From Spirochaetae bacterium HGW-Spirochaetae-7 (GTDB lineage: Bacteria > Spirochaetota > Spirochaetia > Treponematales > UBA12059), in the NCBI GenBank assembly GCA_002839245.1, contig PGXR01000062.1, positions 1 to 32,059 on the forward strand: 32,059 nt of DNA. Reading direction: 5' to 3'. Position numbers and translations under genes: made by a program. Numbering within the stretch: the first letter of the stretch is position 1; each line of letters opens with the position of its first letter. The notes beneath the pieces were generated by a model. That model was not told the origin of the DNA. It was given only the letters and a program-made list of their open reading frames with translations, and made no database searches. Positions 15,171 to 22,454 of the stretch are shown here, piece after piece.

Positions 15171-16105
15171 CGCAATCCTCCAAGATCAAGACTGAGCTCC
15201 CATACCGTTTCAGCCATTTCATGATCGAGTGCATGAGGGGCTGGTATCTCTTCAGTCGTATAATTATAAAATTTGCCGTTGCTGGCGTCCAGATCCGGGA
15301 ACGCTCCAAGGTAATATAGAGCCTGCGCCGATAGCCGGGGGTCTCTGGCCGTCGGGTTGATCAGCAGATGCTTGAAAAACCGGTATATCTTGCCATTGTT
15401 CTCTCCCATATTTGTTCTCACGTCCCCGGGGTGCATGGCGTTGATAGTGGCTCCGCTTCCCTCGAAATATTCTGCGAATCCGAGCATCGCCAGCAGTTGC
15501 GCGGTTTTCGCGGAGCCATACCCGCGCAAGCCGGTATACCTCCGCCTTTCCCATCCCAGGTCGCGGGGCTTGAAACCGGCGATGGCGAAGCGATGCCCCT
15601 CCGAATTGACGTAAATCACCCGCGCCCGGTCCTGGGCTCTCAGTTTTTCCATCAGCTTGTACGTGATTATGAAGGAAGCGAGATAATTCACCTGGAACAC
15701 TTCTTCAACGTTGTCCGCGGTGAACTTCTTCTTCGTGTTGTAGACGCCGGCATTGTGGATCAGGCCCGCGATATCCCTTGGCAGCCCCGCCAGCATGTCC
15801 GCGCATGCGTGGACTTCGGAGATTCGGGAAAAATCGGCGATATGACAGTCAATGGACACGCCGAAGTCGCGCAGGATCTCGTCCTTCAGGCTCTTCGACT
15901 TCGTCGGGCTTCGGTTTATGCAGAGGATATCCGCTCCGCGGGACGCGTACATCCGGGCGGTCTCGTATCCGATGCCGGAAGTTGCTCCGGTAATGACGAC
16001 CAGGCGCCCCGTGAAATCCTGGGGGGCTTCCTTGGGGAGCGAGCTGTTGTTCTTGAGCATGGACCCGATATTGGCCCATGTATACTGCTTCAAATATTTA
16101 TTCAT
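15167..16105 (-). CDS. Short-chain dehydrogenase/reductase, retinol-dehydrogenase-like
   Basis: An SDR of 312 aa. Visible motifs are TGATSGIG (cofactor loop), INRS after strand 2 (suggesting NADP), a catalytic Ser in YVNSEGHR, and the YGSAK catalytic Tyr and Lys. HNAG replaces the usual NNAG. An N-terminal extension of about 35 residues (KYLKQYTWANIGSM) precedes the fold, as in retinol-dehydrogenase-like members that act on lipid substrates. I chose the ATG at 16105, 6 bases after GAGGA; an in-frame ATG at 16111 directly abuts that site. It overlaps the downstream FAD enzyme gene and lies 14 bases after the NTF2-like gene. Confidence 0.85.
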   Translation of the reverse strand: MNKYLKQYTWANIGSMLKNNSSLPKEAPQDFTGRLVVITGATSGIGYETARMYASRGADILCINRSPTKSKSLKDEILRDFGVSIDCHIADFSRISEVHACADMLAGLPRDIAGLIHNAGVYNTKKKFTADNVEEVFQVNYLASFIITYKLMEKLRAQDRARVIYVNSEGHRFAIAGFKPRDLGWERRRYTGLRGYGSAKTAQLLAMLGFAEYFEGSGATINAMHPGDVRTNMGENNGKIYRFFKHLLINPTARDPRLSAQALYYLGAFPDLDASNGKFYNYTTEEIPAPHALDHEMAETVWELSLDLGGLR

Positions 16106-16119
16106 GCGCATTCCTCATC

Positions 16120-16560
16120 TTATCCGAATTTTTTCTTCATGAACTTGCGATACGCCGTGCCGAATTTTGGGATATTGTCAAAAATGTCACCCCAGATATC
16201 GTAGTAGTCGCGTTGCTCGATTATCTTCCCTGCATCGTTCAAGGTCACCCTGCTCGAGCCATAGATCGATGATTCCGGGTACTTCTTGAAACTGAGACTC
16301 ATCTCCCACTCGAGAAATATGGTCGGACCCTCCTGGGCTGTGTTCCGGACCTTCATCCTCAGGTTTTCAGATCGGGCGATCAATCGCTCGGTCATGGCTG
16401 TGAATTCGTCTATCCCCCGTAACTCCTGCACGCTGTCGCGGAAGTAAATGGCGTCATCGTAGTAAGGAATGATGTGCGACCAGTCAGGCTTGCCCTCGGT
16501 GTTGTAAATGTCGGTCCAAAGTTGCTGCAGGTGTTCTCTCCCCTGTATCCGGTAATCCAT
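16120..16560 (-). CDS. NTF2/SnoaL-like protein
   Basis: A 146-aa small alpha+beta protein with the NTF2-like pattern: an N-terminal helix (REHLQQLWTDIYN), an acidic pocket-entry segment (IIPYYDDAIYFRDSVQELRG), and strands ending in ITLN-type turns (SSRVTLNDAGKIIEQRDYYD). In this superfamily the cone-shaped pocket binds or converts small hydrophobic molecules. Here the position beside SDR and FAD enzymes suggests a role on the same substrate. GGAGGA lies 10 bases before ATG 16560. The C-terminus is basic (RKFMKKKFG). Assignment is from fold-level pattern, not close identity. Confidence 0.65.
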   Translation of the reverse strand: MDYRIQGREHLQQLWTDIYNTEGKPDWSHIIPYYDDAIYFRDSVQELRGIDEFTAMTERLIARSENLRMKVRNTAQEGPTIFLEWEMSLSFKKYPESSIYGSSRVTLNDAGKIIEQRDYYDIWGDIFDNIPKFGTAYRKFMKKKFG

Positions 16561-16590
16561 ATGCCGCAGTTCCTCCGTTGGGTTTGATTG

Positions 16591-17064
16591 TTATCCGATG
16601 ATGAAACGATCCGGGCCTGACGGGCTTGCCTCCGTCCGCTGAAGGATCTCGGACAGTCGTATCTCGATACCCAGGCTTGAGGCATCGATGTGTATCTTAT
16701 GCTTCTGGAAGCCACCCGGGGGGCCTTTCCCGTCGTAATTGCTTATGCCGACAGGCTCCGTGGGTATTCCGATGAAGTTTGTGTCCAGCTTGCCGTTTGA
16801 ATTCCGGTCCTGGTACAGGGAGAAGACGTACTCGCCGGGGGGAAGCGGGAGTCCGGCACGGATCGTCTCCGCGGAGGCCTGGATGGCCAGGGTTCGGAAG
16901 GGGACGTTCTTCCGGTAGCCTTCGGCGCTGTCGAACACGGCGGCGTACACGGTCCCGCCGCCCGGCTTTACCCCGGACACGGTGAGCCGCACCTCAAGCT
17001 CCAAGGCGCCGCATAGGGCCGCAGCGATCAGGAAGAGAATCGCGAATACCGCGCGCTTGCACAA
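16591..17064 (-). CDS. Exported DUF2141 protein
   Basis: A 157-aa protein from TTG 17064. A basic start (CKR), a hydrophobic helix (AVFAILFLIAAALCGA) and a likely cleavage after CGA form a signal peptide. The mature part has the DUF2141 pattern: GGGTVYAAVFDSAEGYRKN, LPPGEYVFSLYQDRNSNGKL, and NFIGIPTEPVGISN. DUF2141 proteins are secreted beta-sandwich proteins of unknown role. The frame is open further upstream to 17274 but would then overlap the polyferredoxin gene and bury the signal peptide; AAAGGA about 9-14 bases before the TTG supports the shorter start. It heads the lower-GC operon. Confidence 0.75.
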   Translation of the reverse strand: MCKRAVFAILFLIAAALCGALELEVRLTVSGVKPGGGTVYAAVFDSAEGYRKNVPFRTLAIQASAETIRAGLPLPPGEYVFSLYQDRNSNGKLDTNFIGIPTEPVGISNYDGKGPPGGFQKHKIHIDASSLGIEIRLSEILQRTEASPSGPDRFIIG

Positions 17065-17135
17065 GAGCGTCCGTCCTTTCCGGGTTCGGTGTTCCACGCT
17101 GGTCTCGATGCCCGGCAGCAAGCTAGCGCATCCCG

Positions 17136-17164
17136 AGTATACGACCGAATTCCGCGTCCGTAAA
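17136..17164 (-). promoter_or_regulatory. Candidate promoter of the DUF2141-NTF2-SDR-FAD operon
   Basis: On the minus strand, TTTACG (17164-17159), a 17-base spacer and TATACT (17141-17136). The leader to TTG 17064 would be about 65 bases, so unlike several other promoters here this one has an untranslated leader. Confidence 0.5.
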
Positions 17165-17230
17165 GCGGGAGAGGTACCATGGTCGCCCTCGCCGCGAACT
17201 TCGCTCCCCTTGGGTGACCCGGCGAATTCC

Positions 17231-18751
17231 TCAGAACGGGAACTCCCCCGGTCCCATCCCGGCGGCGTCGGCATCGCCGCTTGCCGGCCGTTCCTCTGCC
17301 GAGAACAGATTTTTGCGTGGTGCCGCCGCGATGCCCTGCACCGCCTTGCCGCTGACGGTGATTGCCTTGACCGGCTCGGCGGGGCAAATGTGGTGGCAGG
17401 CTCCGCAGCCTATGCATATCGACTCGTCGAAAAGCGGCTCAGGCAAGCCTCCGGCAACGGCGACCATACGTACCGCCCCCGTCGGGCAGTGTTCGGCGCA
17501 CGCTCCGCACGGCGTCTTGTCGGTGATGACGATGCACTTGGCCCTGACCAGGGCAGCCGTTCCCATCTGCACGAGCTTCCTGTCCGCGGGCGGCATGGGC
17601 GACAGGGCGCCGCTCGGGCACTGATCGAGGCAGGCCGTGCACTCGTACTGGCAGTACGAGGCATCGTAGTCGAGGTACGGCGACAGGAAGCCGGACGCCC
17701 CGAGCCGCATTATCGACGGCCTGAGTACCCGCGACGGGCATTTTGAGACGCACAGGCCGCAGGCCGTGCAACGCGACAGGTACAGTCCGGCCGAGATCGC
17801 GCCGGGCGGCAGCGCCGGCGGCAGGGTGGTCTGTCCGGGGACTGTCCCCGAAGCGATTCCTGACGCTGCAGAAATTGCGGCGCGGGCAAGCGGTACCGCC
17901 ATCGCCGCAGCGGCGACCGCTGCGCTTCCTGCCACGGCCTTCCTGATGAAGTACCTGCGCGAGACGTCGGGGATGCGGCCAAGGCCAAAGTCCACGCCGG
18001 GCTTCTCCTGGCGTCCGTAGCGCATGGCGCCGGTCGGGCACGCGGACAGGCAGGAGAAACATGAAACGCAGCGGCCGGCGTCGAGCTTGCGCGCGGCGGT
18101 ATCGATGCAATGCGCCGTGCAGGCCCCGGCGCAGGCGCCGCATGAAACGCAGCCGTCGGCGTCGAGTCGCACTCGAAGCGGCGCGAAGCGGTTCAGCATC
18201 CCGAGGATGGAACCGACCGGGCATAGCGCGCCGCAGAACGCCCGGCCCCTCAACATCGCCAGGCCCAGTACGAGGAGTACCGGTATCGCGGCCGCGGCGG
18301 CCGCCACCGGGCTGATTGCGCCGACCGTCGCTCGCCAGTAATGGCCGAGCGCCCTGGACGCTGTCGACGCCAGGCTAGCGGCGGCCTGCACGATGGGGCT
18401 CGCCGCGTATTGGACGAAGCGGCCAGCGAGGCTGTACGGGTCGAGCCACGCCGCCCAGCCCGTCGCGCCGGTGGCCACCGCCACTGCTACCGCGGCGAAA
18501 ACCGCCGCCCGGACCGTCGGCCTGCCGCGCCTGAATCCGCCGTGCCACGTCCCGAACCGCTTGCCCGCGGCGATGGCAACGTCCTGTGCCAGGCCGAGCG
18601 AGCAGAGCGTGGAGCAGTAGAACCTGCCGAAGATGGCGGACGCCGCGACGACGGCGGCCAGGCCCGCAGTCGCCCCGGTGACGCCGACGGCGACGAGCCT
18701 GGCGATTCCGGGGAACAGCTGCGTGGCTCCCGCCAGAGCGAACAGCGAGAC
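17231..18751 (-). CDS. Membrane polyferredoxin (NapH-like N-terminus, six [4Fe-4S] motifs), lacks its own start
   Basis: About 506 aa in this frame. The N-terminal membrane part has CxxxC motifs after helices (FYCSTLCSLG; FCGALCPVG) as in NapH-type proteins. Then come two ferredoxin motifs (CVSCGACAGAC; CVSCFSCLSACP), a Tat-like/anchor helix (SRRYFIRKAVAGSAAV), and four more cluster motifs (CTACGLCVSKCP; CTACLDQCP; CGACAEHCP; CIGCGACHHICP). It would pass electrons along or across the membrane. From 18580 to 18839 the minus strand has no ATG, GTG or TTG in any frame, so the expected start is missing. Coding similarity begins near VSLFALAG, exactly where the DUF362 homology ends in another frame. 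The start given is where homology begins, not a start codon. It is a frameshifted fusion, a deletion scar or an assembly fault. Confidence 0.75.
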   Translation of the reverse strand, partial: VSLFALAGATQLFPGIARLVAVGVTGATAGLAAVVAASAIFGRFYCSTLCSLGLAQDVAIAAGKRFGTWHGGFRRGRPTVRAAVFAAVAVAVATGATGWAAWLDPYSLAGRFVQYAASPIVQAAASLASTASRALGHYWRATVGAISPVAAAAAAIPVLLVLGLAMLRGRAFCGALCPVGSILGMLNRFAPLRVRLDADGCVSCGACAGACTAHCIDTAARKLDAGRCVSCFSCLSACPTGAMRYGRQEKPGVDFGLGRIPDVSRRYFIRKAVAGSAAVAAAAMAVPLARAAISAASGIASGTVPGQTTLPPALPPGAISAGLYLSRCTACGLCVSKCPSRVLRPSIMRLGASGFLSPYLDYDASYCQYECTACLDQCPSGALSPMPPADRKLVQMGTAALVRAKCIVITDKTPCGACAEHCPTGAVRMVAVAGGLPEPLFDESICIGCGACHHICPAEPVKAITVSGKAVQGIAAAPRKNLFSAEERPASGDADAAGMGPGEFPF

Positions 18752-19662
18752 AGGTCCGCGCGGCCCGAGCCCCGCTCGGCGGCCAGGCCGATATAGCGGA
18801 AGCGCGACGGGTCGAAACCGAGCGTCCTTGCGGCGGCGGCATCGGCCGCGACGATGTCGGTACTCAGGATCTGGAATTTCGCGACGTCGTAGACCGAGCT
18901 CGAGTACCCGCGGGGGCCACCGGTCTTCATCACCTTGTACGCGTCGATGACGTTGAGGGTCGGCTTGCGGAAGAGGCAGGCGTCGGCGATGCACTGGTCA
19001 AGGTCGTTGCGATGGAAGAACTGCCTGTCCCATACGGTTCCCATCAGGTTCTTCATGGCAGCCGTCATCCCGGCGCCCGAGTGGTTCTTGAGCACCGGGA
19101 CATTGATGTAGACGTCGCTCTCGACGACCAGTTCGTGGACCAGCGCCTTCTTTACCGCCTTCGCGCCGGGGAAGACCACTTCCTGGAAGTAGCCTGAGCT
19201 GTTGGCCGGAACCATTTCCCCGCCCGCTTCCTTGACGTAGCGCTCTATCATCGACGAGCGGTAGCAGAGGGTCCAGGCATCGCAGCTGTTGTCGAAGACG
19301 TAGACCTTGCGGGCGCCGGCATCCAGGCAGTGCTCGACGATGCGCGCCACAAGAGCGGGATTGGTGTTGGCGGCCACCTCGGGCGGCTGGTCCCAGCCGA
19401 CGTTCGGCTTGATGACGACCGACTGCCCCGGCCTGACGAAGGCTTTCATGCCGCCGAGTGCGGCTATGCCCGCGTCGAAGAGGGCGGCGGGCTCGCCTCC
19501 CAGCACCGCGACCAGGTCTGGCGGCCGTGCGCCGGGCTTGCCCGTCGCGGGTGGACCGGCGGCCGGCGAGCCCTGTGCAAGCACCCGTCCGGCGCCCGAA
19601 AGAAGCCAAGCCGCGCCGACGCCGTATCCGGCGACCGTACGCATGAAGTCACGCCTGTCCAT
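18487..19662 (-). CDS. Tat-exported DUF362 protein, C-terminus running out of frame into the polyferredoxin gene
   Basis: From ATG 19662. The signal MDRRDFMRTVAGYGVGAAWL is a Tat signal (RRDFM). The body is a DUF362 domain: GQSVVIKPNVGWDQPP, KVYVFDNSCDAWTL, SDVYINVPVLKNHSGAGMTA, KPTLNVIDAYKVM, and DIVAADAAAARTLGFDP up to RYIGLAAERGSGRADLS near 18750. DUF362 proteins often sit beside iron-sulfur proteins and are thought to be redox-linked; the biochemical role is open. The normal family ends soon after this point. Here no stop occurs and the frame continues about 85 residues as Ser/Arg/Pro-rich noise antiphase to the polyferredoxin. A -1 shift at 18751 would join the two proteins. The start lies 13 bases after the upstream membrane gene. 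Confidence 0.8.
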   Translation of the reverse strand: MDRRDFMRTVAGYGVGAAWLLSGAGRVLAQGSPAAGPPATGKPGARPPDLVAVLGGEPAALFDAGIAALGGMKAFVRPGQSVVIKPNVGWDQPPEVAANTNPALVARIVEHCLDAGARKVYVFDNSCDAWTLCYRSSMIERYVKEAGGEMVPANSSGYFQEVVFPGAKAVKKALVHELVVESDVYINVPVLKNHSGAGMTAAMKNLMGTVWDRQFFHRNDLDQCIADACLFRKPTLNVIDAYKVMKTGGPRGYSSSVYDVAKFQILSTDIVAADAAAARTLGFDPSRFRYIGLAAERGSGRADLSRCSLWREPRSCSPESPGSSPSASPGRLRAWPPSSRRPPSSAGSTAPRSARSAWHRTLPSPRASGSGRGTADSGAAGRRSGRRFSPR

Positions 19663-19675
19663 GCCGGTACCGCTA

Positions 19676-20314
19676 CTATGCTTTCGGCGTCGGCCGTCCC
19701 CGTATCCTGTAGCGCAGGAACATGCCGATTGCCAGGGTGGCCCATGCCGCCATCCATGCGGCGCCGGCCGGGTTGGCGGAGAAGGCAGAGCTCGACGCCA
19801 GGAGGACATGGGTGACGAGCACGGCGCAGGCAGCCACCGTAACGTTGTGGAACGCCCTTGACGCCTTGTAGGTGAGCTTGAAGGCCTCGGCCGCCCGCGT
19901 CCGCAGCTTCCTGATCGCGGCCTGGAACGGCATCCTGAAATTGGCGATGAACAGCAGCGCGAAGACGACCGCGGCGGCGAATGTCAGCAGCGCGACCGCG
20001 CCGAACGTGGCCTGGACCGTATCGTCGGGGAAGCCGCTGAGCTCCTTGAGCATGCGGTGGGTTGCGGCGATAGCCAGTATGAAGAATGGCGCGATGCCGT
20101 GCAGGGTCAGGAGGCCCTTGATGCCAAGCGCCGATACCGCGAATCCTGGCCTGGAAGCGAGGATGAGCTGGTTGCATATCATGATGAACGCGTAGACGCC
20201 GAGCCCGACCGACAGGGTATATGGATCAATGCTGCCGCCGAGCGACGACACGTAGATGGCCACGGGAATTGCCGGAGACAGCAAGTACGCCGCCAGGAAC
20301 AGTATTCGTTTCAT
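19676..20314 (-). CDS. Ferric-reductase-like transmembrane protein
   Basis: A 212-aa integral membrane protein with about six hydrophobic helices. Two helices carry His pairs about 12-13 residues apart (LTLHGIAPFFILAIAATHRM and FHNVTVAACAVLVTHVLL), the pattern for two b-type haems in the ferric reductase/MsrQ-like family. ATG 20314 is chosen because GGAGG lies 7 bases upstream; an in-frame ATG further up has no such site. With the DUF362 and polyferredoxin genes directly downstream (13 bases, then overlapping), it probably forms a membrane electron-transfer chain. There is no soluble NAD- or FAD-binding domain, so the electron donor must be another protein. Confidence 0.8.
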   Translation of the reverse strand: MKRILFLAAYLLSPAIPVAIYVSSLGGSIDPYTLSVGLGVYAFIMICNQLILASRPGFAVSALGIKGLLTLHGIAPFFILAIAATHRMLKELSGFPDDTVQATFGAVALLTFAAAVVFALLFIANFRMPFQAAIRKLRTRAAEAFKLTYKASRAFHNVTVAACAVLVTHVLLASSSAFSANPAGAAWMAAWATLAIGMFLRYRIRGRPTPKA

Positions 20315-20379
20315 GTGTTTTCCTCCGTAGCTATAGCTTCCCGGCAACCATGGCTGCCGCGCCAACGATCATAACGCCC

Positions 20380-20409
20380 TTGATGCAGTACTGGAAGTAC
20401 CGGCATCAA
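20380..20409. promoter_or_regulatory. Interrupted inverted repeat between divergent genes
   Basis: TTGATGC and GCATCAA (7 bp), then GTACT and AGTAC (5 bp) around GGA, with a one-versus-two base internal loop. It lies between the ferric-reductase operon and the divergent gene at 20474. A possible minus-strand -10 box TATGAT lies just beyond it. It is a plausible operator. Confidence 0.45.
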
Positions 20410-20438
20410 GTTTGCCATATCCCCGATCCATGATCCAG

Positions 20439-20467
20439 TTGCCATGGGCACACATCACTGTTACTAT
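20439..20467 (+). promoter_or_regulatory. Leaderless promoter for the gene at 20474
   Basis: TTGCCA (20439-20444), 17 bases, TACTAT (20462-20467), then 6 bases to ATG 20474. This is the same geometry as four other promoters in the window. It argues against the in-frame ATG at 20444, which falls inside the -35 box. Confidence 0.6.
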
Positions 20468-20473
20468 CAGCCG

Positions 20474-21271
20474 ATGGTGAAAGAAGCTCCGGAACCTCTG
20501 GCGGATCCTTGGGATGAACTCCTCGATTTCACCGCCTTCGCGGTAAAGAAAACAGGCCTGTTGAGCCCTGAGACGATACTGACGGTCGACGAGTACACGC
20601 TGCACGCGGCGTTCTACAAGGCTTCGGCCTCGCGGCTCTTCCTGCTCGTAGCCCTGTCAAAACTGGAGCTCGCGCTGTTCAGGAAGTACGAGAAGACCTA
20701 TGCCGGCACCACCATGGCTTTCATGCAACCAGGCATGAAACGGCCCCTTCGGATATTCGCGCGTTGTACCATCGTACGAATCGCGGAACTGACCCAGCGG
20801 GATGGTTTCTCGGTGATTGAAACCGAGATCAAGCCTATCCCCGACGATTACGGGAGGATCCTGGAGGAATATCGGGCCCTTCTTGCCTGCCTGAAGGAAG
20901 ACTACGAGCGATGCGCCAATCCGTCGACAAGGGTGACGCCCGAATTCTCCAAACTCCTCGGATTCAACAACTTTGCCGAACTCCACGCTTACGGCAGCAA
21001 ATTCGAATTGGCCGTGTATTCCATAGCCTCGAACCACCTCGAGTTCCTGATAAAAGCGGCCCCTCCGGATATCGTACCGGGCAACAGCAGTTCGATCAGG
21101 CTCTTCTTCCAGATGCACCAATTTTTCGTCCAGGGCCGGGTCACCAAGGCGGAACAGGTCTCTCCCGGTGTGGTCCGCGCGGAGATGGACCTGGATTTTT
21201 CTCCCGAGCTCATGGACATTTTTGCCAGATATCGCGAGCGTACCCGCCTGCTGGTGCCCGGACAGCATTGA
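20474..21271 (+). CDS. Unrecognised 265-aa cytoplasmic protein
   Basis: I do not recognise this protein with confidence. It lacks a signal peptide or membrane helix. The N-terminal part is acidic and helical (DPWDELLDFTAFAVKKTGLL). A hydrophobic stretch (SRLFLLVALSKLELALFRKY) and a basic beta segment (MKRPLRIFARCTIVRIAEL) follow, and a second half contains the repeated-looking SKFELAVYSIASNHLEFLI. The beta-rich middle is faintly reminiscent of PilZ-type proteins, but I do not see the RxxxR and D/NxSxxG motifs that bind cyclic-di-GMP. The start at ATG 20474 rests on the promoter geometry; there is no ribosome site at this ATG or at the upstream one. Codon use is somewhat less GC-rich than its neighbours. 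Confidence 0.6.
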   Translation: MVKEAPEPLADPWDELLDFTAFAVKKTGLLSPETILTVDEYTLHAAFYKASASRLFLLVALSKLELALFRKYEKTYAGTTMAFMQPGMKRPLRIFARCTIVRIAELTQRDGFSVIETEIKPIPDDYGRILEEYRALLACLKEDYERCANPSTRVTPEFSKLLGFNNFAELHAYGSKFELAVYSIASNHLEFLIKAAPPDIVPGNSSSIRLFFQMHQFFVQGRVTKAEQVSPGVVRAEMDLDFSPELMDIFARYRERTRLLVPGQH

Positions 21272-21339
21272 TTCCATAAATGCCATGGCATCACCCGTAG
21301 AATTGGGCGATACTCGTCGCAGGTGCGGAGGCAAAAACG

Positions 21340-22305
21340 ATGAAGCGAATCTGGTCCCTTGCATTTCTGGTGCTTGTCGTCGGCGTCGCTGGAGCGCTGG
21401 ACGTACCCAAGCCGACCGCCGAGATAAAGCGTTTCCAGGTGGAGGCTATCAGCCTGCGGGACGTGACTTTCCTCTTCGAGCTGTCCGTGAAGAATCCATA
21501 CCCGGTCAAGCTGACCTTCGACGGGATGAAGCTCGATTTCTCGGTGGAGGGGAACAAGGTCTTCAGCGTCGCAGACAAGGGCGGATTTTCAGTCGCCGCA
21601 AAAGGCGAGAAGTCGAGCACGTTCACCGTCAAGCTCGAGTACGGCGCCATCATCAAGCTGGTCAAGGACTACTCGACCAAGGAATGGCTGACCACCGTCA
21701 TCGACGGCGTGCTCGTCATACCGCTGCCTGCCATGCCTGGCCTGCCCAAGGACGTCAGCTTCAGCTACAAGCTGTCCAGGAAGATCCCGGCTATAAAGCC
21801 GAGGCTCGCCATCACCGCCTTCTCGGTGACGCCGCCCACGCCTGAACAGGTGGCCGCGGCCGTCGCCAAGGCCGGCTCCAAGGTTCCGCCGGGCAAGGCG
21901 CTCGGCGTGTTCAAGGACGTGCTGGCTGGCCGCAAGCCGGCCGACCCGGTCATAGACCCCGCGGACCTTGACGTGCCCCTGACCGTCAGCTTTACCCTGG
22001 AGATAGGGAACGAAGCCAAGGGAAAGCTCTCCTTCGACTCGCTTGACTACGAGCTCCTGGTCAACGGCGAGAGCCTCGTCCTCGGGAAGACCGCCAAGGT
22101 TGTCAGGGAGGCGGACCGTACCCTGGTGACCGTGACCAACGAGTTCAGTTCGAGGCTGCTCTCGAAGAACCTCAAGGCGCTGTTCGCCGACAGGAAGGGC
22201 ACGTTCGCCGTCAAGGGCAAGGCCTCCCTCAAGCTCCCCGACGAGGTCAGCAAGGATTCGATCCCGCTGAGCTTCGACGAGTCCGGATCGTTCTCGTTCA
22301 AGTAG
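21340..22305 (+). CDS. Periplasmic LEA14/WHy-domain-like protein
   Basis: A 321-aa protein with a signal peptide (KRIWSLAFLVLVVGVAGA, cleavage probably after AGA). Two beta-sandwich WHy-like units follow: the first from about residue 25 (AISLRDVTFLFELSVKNPYP, then LTFDGMKLDFSVEGNKVFS) and the second from about 205 (DLDVPLTVSFTLEIGNEAKG, LSFDSLDYELLVNGESLVLG). 'NPxxxxLxFxxxxYxLxVNG' is the family hallmark, and LEA14-type proteins are linked to desiccation and stress tolerance in plants and bacteria. Here the role is open. GGAGG lies 8 bases before ATG 21340. The charged linker between the units (about 170-200) is predicted from composition only. Confidence 0.75.
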   Translation: MKRIWSLAFLVLVVGVAGALDVPKPTAEIKRFQVEAISLRDVTFLFELSVKNPYPVKLTFDGMKLDFSVEGNKVFSVADKGGFSVAAKGEKSSTFTVKLEYGAIIKLVKDYSTKEWLTTVIDGVLVIPLPAMPGLPKDVSFSYKLSRKIPAIKPRLAITAFSVTPPTPEQVAAAVAKAGSKVPPGKALGVFKDVLAGRKPADPVIDPADLDVPLTVSFTLEIGNEAKGKLSFDSLDYELLVNGESLVLGKTAKVVREADRTLVTVTNEFSSRLLSKNLKALFADRKGTFAVKGKASLKLPDEVSKDSIPLSFDESGSFSFK

Positions 22306-22358
22306 GGGGAGCGCCCGTAACCACTGCGGGCTTCGCGCCCCGCCCCCGCGGCTCCCCC
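22305..22358. terminator. Nested GC-rich palindromes between convergent genes
   Basis: GGGGGAGC (22305-22312) can pair with GCTCCCCC (22351-22358), and inside it GCCCG-TAACCACTG-CGGGC forms a second hairpin. It lies directly after the WHy gene stop, in a 150-base gap between convergent genes. No T-run follows on either side, so it is a folding barrier or a Rho-type region rather than a classical terminator. The rest of the gap (22359-22454) is C/G-rich with no gene. Confidence 0.4.
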
Positions 22359-22454
22359 TCGCTCCGGACTCCTCGCGGGGGTACCCGCTCCGGGGTCCTG
22401 CGCTACCCCCACTCGCTCGAGTACGCAGCAGGCGCTCCCGGGCGCCTCGGCGGC

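Noticed and set aside
18745..18760. Programmed -1 frameshift signal between DUF362 and polyferredoxin
   Set aside because: A -1 shift would join the frames, but no X-XXY-YYZ slippery heptamer is present. The junction is reported only as an anomaly.
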